NCBI GenBank assembly: GCA_900128395.1
Contig: LT649269.1
Coordinates: forward strand, 1 to 50,325
Direction of reading: 5' to 3'
Source of the DNA: Stramenopiles sp. TOSAG23-2
Lineage: Eukaryota > Sar
Length of the DNA stretch: 50,325 nucleotides
Shown here in pieces: positions 20,844 through 29,547 of the stretch (the first letter of the stretch is position 1; each line of letters starts with the position of its first letter). A program made the translations under genes and the position numbers. The notes under the pieces were generated by a model, which saw only the letters and a list, made by a program, of their open reading frames with translations, was not told where the DNA came from and made no database searches.

Positions 20844-21656
20844 TATTTATCACACAGTTGTTCTATTTTTATTTTTCCCGTAAGGATTGCCGCATTGATG
20901 TGTGTTGTATTTCTCGCTCAAAAGTCTATTCGAATATAGGCCTTATTATAAATTTATATATATTTTTTTGTTCTATTTTTATTTTTCCCGTAAGGATTGC
21001 CGCATTGATGTGTGTTGTATTTAACAATATATATATAAAAAAGTTACTATAATAATTAAGGAACTGTGGTGGTGGTGGTTTATTATACTGAATAGTGTTA
21101 TCATCGTTGCAAATACACAAAATTAATAATCGTCCAACTAGTCCAACCTCCTCAAATTTTAGTTTCATCAGAGAGTGAATATTTAGGCCTGTGTGTATGT
21201 TATTGCTTAATAATGATATAATATTACCCTATTCTTAACTATAATAATCCGATTGGAGGTTAAGGTTTTTTGTTTTTTTTTGTTTTGTTTTTAATTTTTG
21301 AATTTAAATTTTTATGAATTTTTTCTTCGAACAAAAAAAAAAAATAATTTTATTACAACAATTTATAATGAAAACTATATATATCCTTCTTAGTCGTGTT
21401 AGTGTGTTTGAAATAAGTAGTTGGTATAAAAAGGTTTACATATAGTTACAAACATATATATATATCATAACAAAAAAAAAAAATAATTTTATTACAACAA
21501 TTTATAATGAAAACTATATATATCCTTCTTAGTCGTGTTAGTGTGTTTGAAATAAGTAGTTGGTATAAAAAGGTTTACATATAGTTACAAACATATATAT
21601 ATATATCATTTTATCATCATTATTCATATTACAGAGCGATATACATATCTTTAGGA
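20844..21656. repeat. Divergent promoter region with two local direct duplications
   Basis: The spacer between the ABCC and CMC2 starts carries two direct repeats. One of about 53 bp occurs at 20860-20912 and 20970-21022, beginning 15-20 bp before the ABCC start codon. One of about 135 bp occurs at 21332-21467 and 21471-21609, ending just upstream of CMC2. The copies are nearly identical, differing in A-run and TA-run length. These are the first in a series of local duplications that continues to 49.5 kb. Confidence 0.75.
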
Positions 21657-21914
21657 ATGCACCCACCATTAGGTAGACCACACCCAGAGTGCCAAAAAGT
21701 AGTCAACCAATTAATTTCTTGTCACGAAGACAATCCATTTACAAAATATTTCGGTGCATGTAATGATCATAAGGCTGCATTAGATTGGTGTTTTAAAAAA
21801 GAAAAACATAATAAACGTTCACAAAATTTTGCGAAATCAAAAGCATTTGATAAGAAGTGGGAGAAAATAAGAGAATTAAAAAGAAAAGAAAAAGAAGCTA
21901 GTAATAAGCAATAA
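21657..21914 (+). CDS. CMC2: CMC2-like twin CX9C mitochondrial protein
   Basis: This 85-residue protein carries two CX9C pairs (C12/C22 and C35/C45) that form the coiled-coil-helix-coiled-coil-helix fold imported by the Mia40 pathway. The start MHPPLG and the motif YFGACND match the CMC2 subgroup, which acts in the intermembrane space in cytochrome c oxidase biogenesis. The lysine-rich C-terminal tail (about 47-85) is helical. The length fits the family. FANCL starts only 19 bp after its stop on the same strand, so the two may share a transcript or overlap in UTRs. The call is confident from the cysteine spacing and N-terminus. Confidence 0.88.
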   Translation: MHPPLGRPHPECQKVVNQLISCHEDNPFTKYFGACNDHKAALDWCFKKEKHNKRSQNFAKSKAFDKKWEKIRELKRKEKEASNKQ

Positions 21915-21933
21915 TTGTATAATATATCAAAGT

Positions 21934-23397
21934 ATGAACCATGACAATATCCATAATAATAGTCGTAGTAGCAATACTTCGCCTGTGTTGTTGATTCCTG
22001 CGAATAAAACATTTACAAAATTAAATGGATTTGCAACTTTGTATGGTATTGAATATTCCTTTGTCATTGATGGTGTACTATTAGAAAGTAGAAATTCTGC
22101 AATAGCTGGTACGCAAGATGACGAGGATGATATTCTTATGATGAATACATCTGTAAAAAAGAATGGTTGGGAACATGCTAATTTTATAACAAATTCGACA
22201 ACGACGAATATCATTTTATCATTAGATTTTTTAAATACTTTAAAACGTAGTGCTGGTGATACAACGATTGATAATGATAACGATGAATATATACAAGGTT
22301 TTAAAAAAACAATTTTTCAAAGCTCAACGATTTATGATTGTAAAATTGATTTAAATGTATATTTACATCAAGTTGAATTAAAAAAGAACATGGATAATAA
22401 TAATAATAATAATACAAGTGGTCTATCGAAAATTAATTCCACAAATAATCAAATTTCATACCCGTCCGCGCCATTTTACAATCGCATCATTGAAGAATTA
22501 AATGCAGTTGGTTGGGAATATTTAATTGGCGTTCATGATTCAATGCAACGATTAGAATTACAAACATTAGATCATGCAGGGCGTAAACATACATTTGATG
22601 TTGTATTAAACAGTACCTTGCGTCATGATGGAACCATTGCATTAAAAACTATTTTACAAGTAAATATACCTTCGCTTTTAAAGAATAATAACGATGGGAG
22701 TATGATGAATGAACATGATAAATCAACATCAAATAAAACCGTGAATGGAAAAGTCATCATCGTTGGTAACGATAATTCAAGTCTTCGTGATTTAATTGAT
22801 AATATTGAAAAAGAATTGAATCGTTTTCAAACGTTTTGGGATGTAATGGATGATTTTGATGATAATTTATGGGTATTAGAGCCCCAGAATCCAAGTCGCA
22901 GTTCAAATATCAGGCGTATTGCAGTTCAAGAAAGTTGTTCGATGCATGTGAAAATAGATCCATCAAATCCAAAACGTATATGTGAATGTGATTTTATGGG
23001 AAAAGATTCTATTGTAGAACCTTTGAGAAAGCGATTACATACAAATATCGATCAATGGAATTACAAAGCGACACCACGTGAAAACTTACAAAATTTATTA
23101 AAGATGCAATTTCCCGATCCAAAAATTTCAGAAAATGTTGACTTTCGTGTTGAATGTGGTGTTTGTTATTCATATCGTAGAACGGCAGGTGGTGGTGATG
23201 GCAATGGGAATGATAACGATGTCGAGACAGCAAAGACGATTCATTTGCCAGATTTTATATGCAATGCATGTGGTCAAGCATTTCATCAATTATGTGTCAG
23301 CGAATGGTTGCAATCTGTACCATCAACACGAAGATCATTTAATATGTTATTTGGTTCATGTCCATATTGTAATGCAGCCGTTAGTGTAGGTGTTTAG
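21934..23397 (+). CDS. FANCL: E3 ubiquitin ligase FANCL
   Basis: This 487-residue protein ends in the FANCL-type RING/PHD-like domain (about 405-485): CGVC, then CNACGQAFHQLCVSEWL, then FGSCPYC, giving the eight zinc ligands in the family's order, with the RSFNMLFG segment specific to FANCL. Upstream (about 150-390) is a mixed alpha/beta region that fits the URD substrate-binding domain, with LIGVHDSMQRLELQTLDHAGR and FWDVMDDFDDNLWVLEP recognisable. FANCL is the catalytic subunit of the Fanconi anaemia core complex, which monoubiquitinates FANCD2/FANCI in the nucleus during crosslink repair. Asn-rich low-complexity insertions (for example near residue 155) are typical of this AT-rich genome. 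It is co-directional with CMC2 at a 19 bp gap. Confidence 0.93.
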   Translation: MNHDNIHNNSRSSNTSPVLLIPANKTFTKLNGFATLYGIEYSFVIDGVLLESRNSAIAGTQDDEDDILMMNTSVKKNGWEHANFITNSTTTNIILSLDFLNTLKRSAGDTTIDNDNDEYIQGFKKTIFQSSTIYDCKIDLNVYLHQVELKKNMDNNNNNNTSGLSKINSTNNQISYPSAPFYNRIIEELNAVGWEYLIGVHDSMQRLELQTLDHAGRKHTFDVVLNSTLRHDGTIALKTILQVNIPSLLKNNNDGSMMNEHDKSTSNKTVNGKVIIVGNDNSSLRDLIDNIEKELNRFQTFWDVMDDFDDNLWVLEPQNPSRSSNIRRIAVQESCSMHVKIDPSNPKRICECDFMGKDSIVEPLRKRLHTNIDQWNYKATPRENLQNLLKMQFPDPKISENVDFRVECGVCYSYRRTAGGGDGNGNDNDVETAKTIHLPDFICNACGQAFHQLCVSEWLQSVPSTRRSFNMLFGSCPYCNAAVSVGV

Positions 23398-23611
23398 GAT
23401 AAATGTACGCACGCAACATGTAAAAAAACATCTGTGTATATCGTGTAGAGTTCCCGTATATTCGTACGAAGCATGTTCTCATTTTTTTATAATATATATA
23501 CGAGTATAATACGAGTATATATATATATATATATTAAAATACTTCGTATGTTTTTTTTGTTTTACTTTTGTACGAGTCGTATTTTAATACGTATCAATAC
23601 CAAGTAAAATT

Positions 23612-24004
23612 TTATTTTTTGATATCAGACTCTTCTATTGCTTCAATATCAATGTCACCACTTAATAAATCTTTAAATACATCTTCTACTGCTTGTTTTG
23701 TTATATGTTGCATTACTTGAATAGTCAAATACTTCAAAAATTCTTCTTTTAATTGTTTTACATGTAAATCTTGGCTATTTTCCTCGGAAAATAAATCGTG
23801 TTTCAATTTTACCAACGTTTGTGAGACATCTTCAGGATTCTTATTATTTTCATTAAATACTAACGCAGCTAACTTTTTCAATTCAATTTTCTCTTCATTG
23901 GACAATTGTTTTTCTTTTTGTTTACAATTTTCATCTGTTTCTCTATTGACGATGGCTGCATTGAATTCATCAACACAACGATCTATTGATACTCCACCAC
24001 CCAT
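23612..24004 (-). CDS. Small protein with myristoylation-type N-terminus, function unknown
   Basis: I do not recognise this protein of 130 residues. The ATG at 24004 gives MGGGVS, which fits the N-myristoylation rule (Gly2, Ser6); the longer frame upstream is AT-rich UTR read through and includes a tandem duplication. The rest is charged and mostly helical, with heptad-like leucines, LVKLKHDLF and an acidic C-terminal end. A lipid-anchored helical adaptor is one reading, but nothing names a partner. It is convergent with FANCL and divergent from LDAH. The coding call rests on frame length, sensible composition and the clean N-terminus. Confidence 0.6.
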   Translation of the reverse strand: MGGGVSIDRCVDEFNAAIVNRETDENCKQKEKQLSNEEKIELKKLAALVFNENNKNPEDVSQTLVKLKHDLFSEENSQDLHVKQLKEEFLKYLTIQVMQHITKQAVEDVFKDLLSGDIDIEAIEESDIKK

Positions 24005-24200
24005 GGTTGTTATATATATATATACAGATATACAATAAGTCTCTTTATCTATACTATTTATTTTGACATATATCATTTTTTGGTATATTAGTAATTGATA
24101 CTCCACCACCCATGGTTGTTATATATATATATACAGATATACAATAAGCCTTTTTATCTATACTATTTATTTTGACATATATCATTTTTTGGTATAGTAA
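23985..24200. repeat. Tandem duplication over a start codon and 5' UTR
   Basis: About 108 bp (23985-24092) is repeated directly next to itself (24093-24200) with a few base changes. The unit contains the first codons of the small minus-strand gene and its upstream TA-rich leader, so the second copy is a non-functional start-codon fragment. Confidence 0.8.
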
Positions 24201-24494
24201 TACTTATTATTTTTATTTTATACCATTTTTTTACTTTTATTTTCTTGTTGAAATTTGAATTAAAGCCTGGAAAGCACATATGATAGTATAAAAGATAATG
24301 CAAGCATATATATTATATGCATGCATGCCTGACGACATGTAGATAGCGACAAAATAATATAATTTATGACAACTAATTATAATACCTCCTTTAATATTTA
24401 CAACTCGTTACTGCCGTATCATAAATAATTTCGTATTGTTTAAAAATATATAACATATTATTAGAGATAGAAAAAAAAAAAAAAAGATATTTCA
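24201..24494. promoter_or_regulatory. Upstream region of LDAH
   Basis: AT-rich spacer with a short ATGCATGCATGC-type palindrome near 24318 and an A-homopolymer directly before the LDAH start. No gene was recognised. Confidence 0.4.
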
Positions 24495-25556
24495 ATGAAT
24501 AAGATTGTTGAGGAATTATATTGGCCAATTGATGAATCTGAGAAAAATAAAACCTGTGTATTGCATATATCAAGACATTTTAATACCGCTAATAATACTA
24601 ATAATATCAACTACGCCAAAAAAAGCAAAAAGAGAAAGACTCAAACCATTTTCATTGTCATTCCAGGCAATCCAGGTGCGCCACATTTTTACCAGCGCTT
24701 AATATGTGAATTATTAGATATGACAACAGATTCTGAGATTTTGGAAGCATACTGTTTAGGTCATACAGGCCATACAGCGACAGATAATGTCTTTACAAGT
24801 TTTTCATTCATAGAGCAAACAGAACATAAAATCTTTTTATTGAGGAAACAGATTTTTCCTAAATTGTTTGATAATTATTATAATAAAAACAATAACACAA
24901 AAATCGTTTTATGTGGCCATTCTATCGGAGGATGGATATGCATTGATATAATGAGACAATTGCATGAGATGGAGAACGAATTTATTAAAGCATCTTTGTG
25001 TTTATTTCCAACTGTAATGCATATTGGTGCATCACCAAATGGACAAAAATTAGGACCATTGATTGGTAACAAATGGATTCGTGAAAGTTCTGCTATTGTG
25101 TTGAATTGCTTAAGAAATACTTGTTTTCAAAAATGTTTAATTAATTTTGTACATTACATGCAGCAAAACGACGATAAAATGTCCATGGATTATGAAGATG
25201 CAAGTATTGTTGTAAAACAGCTTTTTCATCCTTATGTAGTACGAAATGCCATGTATATGGGAGATACTGAAATGAGATTAATGAAAGGTTTAGATGCTAA
25301 AACAATAGAAAAACATGTGAAGAAAATCTTTTTTTATTATGGCCCAAAAGATGGATGGACACAACCTATTTCAAAACATTTACAATCTGTACGTAAAGCT
25401 GTAGTAAATAGTAAATATAATGATGATGTTGATGTAAATCAAATGGTACGTGTTGATACTCATGAATTACCACATGCATGTGCTTTAGGACCGACAGTCA
25501 AATTATTAGCAAGTGTCATAGTGGATGATTATATTCGCGATCTTTTCCTTGCATGA
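24495..25556 (+). CDS. LDAH: Lipid droplet-associated hydrolase (LDAH-like)
   Basis: This is a 353-residue alpha/beta hydrolase. It has the family's oxyanion-side motif VIPGNPGAPHFYQ (about 55-67), the nucleophile elbow CGHSIGGW (Ser about 143), the LDAH-specific helix SFIEQTEHKI and the segment FPTVMHIGASPNGQKLGP. A later Asp in YYGPKDGW (about 281) and a His in DTHELPHACALG (about 321) complete the likely triad. LDAH proteins sit on lipid droplets and are linked to neutral-lipid or sterol-ester turnover, with weak measured activity in animals. The length is a little above the usual 320-330, from an Asn/Lys-rich N-terminal insert. The gene ends in TGA and converges with the IQ protein gene. 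Confidence 0.88.
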   Translation: MNKIVEELYWPIDESEKNKTCVLHISRHFNTANNTNNINYAKKSKKRKTQTIFIVIPGNPGAPHFYQRLICELLDMTTDSEILEAYCLGHTGHTATDNVFTSFSFIEQTEHKIFLLRKQIFPKLFDNYYNKNNNTKIVLCGHSIGGWICIDIMRQLHEMENEFIKASLCLFPTVMHIGASPNGQKLGPLIGNKWIRESSAIVLNCLRNTCFQKCLINFVHYMQQNDDKMSMDYEDASIVVKQLFHPYVVRNAMYMGDTEMRLMKGLDAKTIEKHVKKIFFYYGPKDGWTQPISKHLQSVRKAVVNSKYNDDVDVNQMVRVDTHELPHACALGPTVKLLASVIVDDYIRDLFLA

Positions 25557-25757
25557 TACTTCGTAATAATGTACGCACGTACGCGGTATTTCTTAAAAAA
25601 TTATGTGTATAAAAAATATTATTTAAAAATATATAATGCATAATATTTGATTTTTTAATTTTAAATACTCAAGAGGGATGGATAATTCCTATGATATGTA
25701 CTTTTCAAAAGAATACAATAACTGAGGCAGTAATAAAAATATTATACGAGATATCAT

Positions 25758-25820
25758 ATGCGCTCTTGTAGAGTATTACTCGTAGTTTGCAGAGGTGCAT
25801 TAGAGCCTTTACTATATATA
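25758..25820 (+). repeat. Dispersed repeat module A, copy 2
   Basis: CTCTTGTAGAGTATTA, then GTTTGCAGAGGTGCATTAG and an AT-rich end; the partner is at 12118-12180. Here it abuts the convergent-gap repeat, suggesting both are parts of one larger element. Confidence 0.65.
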
Positions 25821-25833
25821 ATGTAGGATGGAA

Positions 25834-25914
25834 TATTATTCTTGAGATTGAGTATTGGCACATATTACTTAGCATGGGAAGTAAAATATTATTAATATCA
25901 TAACTCTCTTTTAA
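25834..25914 (+). repeat. Convergent-gap repeat, copy 4
   Basis: ATTCTTGAGATTGAGTATTG is followed by TTACTTAGCATGGGAAG and a diverged AT-rich tail ending in TTTTAA. It shares the block order of the copies near 0.4, 12.4 and 46.5 kb. Confidence 0.75.
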
Positions 25915-26140
25915 ATTTATTAAAACCATCTCTCATATATTTTCATTATGCATATGCATATGAGATATGTATCATAACATGATGGAGTGCAAAAAATTGC
26001 TATACGAAGCGCGCTTCGTACATGTATTTTTTATTTTTAAATAATTTTTCATATATGCATTATATTCAAAATAATGCAGTGGATGTGAGGTGTGTACTCT
26101 CTTCTCCCAGCATCAAGCACAAAGAGGGCGCTATTATTAT

Positions 26141-28030
26141 TTATTTACTGTTTTGTATAATTCTTCCAGGTCTCCTTTGCCTAGTTCCACTTCTTTCCAT
26201 TGTATAAGTATTAGATGGTCTTATAGGCACACGATAACCTTCGGGACTTCCATCATTTTTTTTATAGACAGCTCTTCCATACGCACTTTGTTGTCGAGTT
26301 TCAGTACCAATATCGTTAACTTTTTTGTTATGTTCGTCTTTTTTATCATTACTATTAGTTGTATTCTTTGTATTATTCAATGCAACCAAATCATCATCAA
26401 ACTCAGAACCAAACGAAACATCATCATCAAAATTATCTGAATAATTATCCTCATCATTATCATCATCATTATTGTTATTTTTAGTTTCATTGGCTTCTTT
26501 ATTTTTCATATTGTTGTTGTTATTTATCACAGTATTGTCTTTATCTGTTGTGTCAATTGCATTTACATTTTCTATGCTACTTAATAAATCATCAAATTCA
26601 GATTCAAAATCATCAGCATATGATTGAGATTCATCATTTAGGTCAAGCTCGCTGCCTTTACTCACTATGCTATCATTAAATGCTAAAATATCGTTTACAA
26701 CATTCATATTGTTATTATTATCGTCATGGTTTGTAGTAATAAATGTATTATCATTAGTAGTATATGTACCTGTTGTTGGTATGGAAGATGTTTTATTCTT
26801 TCGTAGTTCCTTGGTCTTTTGATACATATTTTTATTTGGAATAATAGGTGAAGAAGGTGGTTGTTGCTGTTGTTGTTTAACATGTCGTGTTTCTTGTAGT
26901 TTTAATCGTGGCGGTGTGGGTGTACTACTTGATATATTACTATTAGATTTTACTGCTGGTGAAGGTATGATGGTTGTTGTTGTATTTGATGATAAAATAC
27001 TGGAGGAGACAGCTTTATCTTCATATCTTTTTCTTTGTTCCATTTGGCTGTAGTGTCTTGTTGTATTTAATTGTTGAGTGCGTTTTGCCGCTTTTAATAT
27101 TTTTTTTGCATTGTGGGACATTTTATTCGCTAATAGTTTACTAGATGGACCTTTTCTAAATTTTGCGGATGAATGAAGTGACACTGCATATGCTCTTTTA
27201 TTTTGATCATCTATTTGAGAAAATCCCATTTCTCCTATACGGCGTAAAGATGGTCGTAATTGTGTTATAAAAAGTTCACTAGCTAATCTATCTCGCGCAA
27301 TTGCTGCTACGATTTTATCGACTCGTTGTCGAGATTTTCTACCACGTACAATAGCCTGGATCATTCTTGCAGCCTCTATTTTACGTTTTAATAATTCTTT
27401 CATGTTTTGTAGTTTAATACGCATATAATTTTGTATTACCATTGCTGCTCTTTCCTCTTGGGCTACTCTAATTTCTTCTAATGCATGGCTGTCATCAAAT
27501 ATGACGTCCAATGCTGCTGTATGTTTTCTATGTTTATCTATATTTTGCATGTATTTTTTTCGTTTCGATACTCCCCTGAATATTGTTTGCACAACTATTG
27601 CTGCTCGTTGTGCTTTTATTTCATGAACTAGTCTTTTAGCTAAGTGCCCACGATATGTTTTTTGTATAATTACAATACTTTTTTTCACACGTCGCCTTCT
27701 TTTGCGTTTTTTACTAGCTTGAACAGCAGCAACTTTCTTCTCTAACTCTTTCACCTCTTTAATTTCTTTTTTTAATTTAAGCATATCTTTTTCTGCTTTG
27801 GCTATTTGCTTTCTACGATTTCTAATTTCTAAAATTTTTAAACGTTTCGCTTTAGACATACTTGTATCAGAATATATTCTACCAACTAAAAATTTTGTAA
27901 ATGCTGGTGCACGATGGACTTTTGATTTACTTTGTATATTTTTAATATCATTTCTACGATTACGATTTTGCTGTTTCGCAGCAGCCAATGCAACTCGTGC
28001 TTGGTCTATTTTAGGAAATGGTATGCTCAT
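26141..28030 (-). CDS. IQ-motif protein with acidic DDFE-type C-terminus
   Basis: In this 629-residue protein a basic coiled-coil N-terminus (about 60-110) leads into four IQ-like calmodulin-binding motifs: IIQKTYRGHLAKR (about 118), VVQTIFRGVSKRKKY (about 145), MVIQNYMRIKLQ (about 195) and MIQAIVRGRKSRQR (about 220). The middle is low-complexity (Ser/Thr/Asn, a Gln run). The C-terminal third contains acidic patches of the form SYADDFESEFDDL and NYSDNFDDDVSFGSEFDDDL, a kind of motif often seen in ciliary and centrosomal proteins. The likely role is a calmodulin-regulated cytoskeletal or flagellar scaffold; the gene family is not recognised. It is divergent from MsrA. Confidence 0.72.
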   Translation of the reverse strand: MSIPFPKIDQARVALAAAKQQNRNRRNDIKNIQSKSKVHRAPAFTKFLVGRIYSDTSMSKAKRLKILEIRNRRKQIAKAEKDMLKLKKEIKEVKELEKKVAAVQASKKRKRRRRVKKSIVIIQKTYRGHLAKRLVHEIKAQRAAIVVQTIFRGVSKRKKYMQNIDKHRKHTAALDVIFDDSHALEEIRVAQEERAAMVIQNYMRIKLQNMKELLKRKIEAARMIQAIVRGRKSRQRVDKIVAAIARDRLASELFITQLRPSLRRIGEMGFSQIDDQNKRAYAVSLHSSAKFRKGPSSKLLANKMSHNAKKILKAAKRTQQLNTTRHYSQMEQRKRYEDKAVSSSILSSNTTTTIIPSPAVKSNSNISSSTPTPPRLKLQETRHVKQQQQQPPSSPIIPNKNMYQKTKELRKNKTSSIPTTGTYTTNDNTFITTNHDDNNNNMNVVNDILAFNDSIVSKGSELDLNDESQSYADDFESEFDDLLSSIENVNAIDTTDKDNTVINNNNNMKNKEANETKNNNNDDDNDEDNYSDNFDDDVSFGSEFDDDLVALNNTKNTTNSNDKKDEHNKKVNDIGTETRQQSAYGRAVYKKNDGSPEGYRVPIRPSNTYTMERSGTRQRRPGRIIQNSK

Positions 28031-28624
28031 AAATTTTATTTTTATGATCGATTGCGTTGTGTTACTATGTTGCTTTGTATAATATATATACAGTATATGT
28101 CATTTGTATAATAAAGTCTTTTATAATGTGATTTAATTAAATATTTAGTAGTACTGGAGTACATATATAATAATACTACTAATAATAATATATATCAACT
28201 ATAATAACAACTATTATAATAAAAGGCACCAAAACCGAAAAGACTGTGGCAACCTGGCAATGTGGTGTGGTGAAGTAACGCTTTTCCTTTTTTGGCACTC
28301 TAACTCATCATCCACACCTACAAAATGTAAATAATAACGTTACCAGGTGCTCTATATCGTATTACCGCATCGAGTATTCATTTTTGATAAAATTATATAT
28401 TATATATAAATGATAATACTCGATCCATCTAATGAAAAATAAGAAAAACTCCACCCCCTCAACAACAAACAAGGATAATAAATAAAATCTTTTTTATTTA
28501 AATAATTTAAATATACACTATACTATATATTGTGATATTTCCACAAGGAAAGAACATACATACACAAACATATATATTTGTATAAATTGTGAAGTAATAG
28601 CAACGTTAATTTTAAAGATAAAAG
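28031..28624. promoter_or_regulatory. Divergent promoter region (IQ protein / MsrA)
   Basis: A head-to-head spacer of about 600 bp. The central part (28225-28340) is less AT-rich than its surroundings and contains GTGGCAACCTGGCAATGTGG, which shares CTGGCAA words with the GC-rich patch at the right end of the window. The remainder is AT-rich with TATA-type runs. Confidence 0.4.
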
Positions 28625-29083
28625 ATGCAAGAGAATACACATTTTGCGGTATTTGGTGCTGGGTGATTTTGGAAACCCCAATTACGTTTTGATAAAGTAA
28701 ATGGGGTTGTTGATACTAGAGTTGGTTATACTGGTGGACAAAGTAATAATAAACCTAGTTATAAATCTGTATGTAGAGGGGATGGGCATACTGAAGCCAT
28801 TTTAATTGAATATGATCCAACCAAGGTAACATATAGGAAATTATTGTCTATATTTTTTGATATGCATGATCCATTAAAAGAGCAAAAAACACAATACTCT
28901 TCATCTATTTTTGTATGCGATGAAGAACAATTAGAAATAGCAGAAAAAGAAGTTTATAAGTTAGGTCCACAATGTACTACGTTTGTCGAGCCTTTGACAT
29001 CCTGGACGGATGCTGAGAAAAAGCATCAAAAATATTATGAAAAGAAAAAGAAGAAGAAATCTATGTTTAAACGTAAATTTTAA
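28625..29083 (+). CDS. msrA: Peptide methionine sulfoxide reductase A with in-frame TGA at the catalytic position (probable selenoprotein)
   Basis: Read from ATG 28625, the frame gives MQENTHFAVFGAG, then TGA at 28664-28666, then FWKPQLRFDKVNGVVDTRVG and the rest of MsrA to TAA at 29083 (152 residues). In MsrA the invariant motif is G-C-F-W with the nucleophilic Cys; here TGA stands exactly in that Cys codon, so it most likely encodes selenocysteine. Other family marks are VGYTGGQ, GHTEAILIEYDP and FFDMHDP. MsrA reduces methionine-S-sulfoxide in proteins and free Met. Selenocysteine MsrA is known from some green algae and other unicellular species. The C-terminus is very Lys-rich. TGA is a true stop in neighbouring genes, so general recoding is ruled out. 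I could not identify a convincing SECIS element downstream. Confidence 0.85.
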
Positions 29084-29547
29084 ACATATGCTTGGCTATT
29101 TAGTTGGAGAAAAATGAATTTTATTCAAATGAAAGCTAAAAATCGTTTTCACCACATCAACGCACATGACATGTTTTTTATTTTTTTTTGTAAATATTTC
29201 CATATATAATATAATATGATGATTTTATGAAAAAACATGTAATGTGGATATTGTAAATTATTAATAAACAAGACATCATATACCACGCATCACATTAACA
29301 ATGATAAACAATTATTGGAAAAACAAACATCAATAATAAATATATAAAAATTCTCCATCCATTGTATAGACGGAAGAGATGGGTATTAAAAAAAACCAAT
29401 AATTGTTTTGAGATCAAACACAACACAACAAATATAATTATTAAAAAAATAAAATGTGAAGAAGCGCGTAGGGGTGATGTAACCGGGGATTATAAAATTA
29501 TTCCTAAAATATATTTGTAACTTGTTACATACAACAATACTCGTAGA
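29084..29547. other. MsrA 3' flank and upstream region of the next gene
   Basis: This 464 bp stretch must contain the MsrA 3' UTR and hence any SECIS. It holds an imperfect inverted repeat (about 29163-29184 with 29223-29246; arms CATGTTTTTTAT and ATGAAAAAACATG) and a smaller perfect 7 bp stem with an A-rich loop near 29311-29337 (ATTATTG/CAATAAT) preceded by ATGA. Neither has the paired TGA quartet of a canonical SECIS. A GC-richer patch lies at 29462-29490. Confidence 0.45.

Larger units (their letters stand above)
25557..26140. other. Convergent intergenic region with dispersed repeats
   Basis: This gap is between the LDAH and IQ-protein 3' ends. It contains module A (25758-25820) and the convergent-gap repeat (25834-25914) almost adjoining, plus a GAAGCGCGCTTC palindrome near 26005. 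No gene was recognised. Confidence 0.6.

Noticed and set aside
28844-29083. 79-codon open frame taken as a separate small gene
   Set aside because: It is the C-terminal half of MsrA. The same frame continues upstream to 28625 through the TGA, with conserved MsrA motifs.
29084-29340. SECIS candidates in the MsrA 3' flank (hairpin 29163-29246; stem near 29311-29337)
   Set aside because: The first has a strong stem but a huge loop, and its 3' side has TAA instead of the needed TGA. The second has ATGA and an A-rich loop but no matching 3' quartet. I could not fold the region, so I claim no SECIS.
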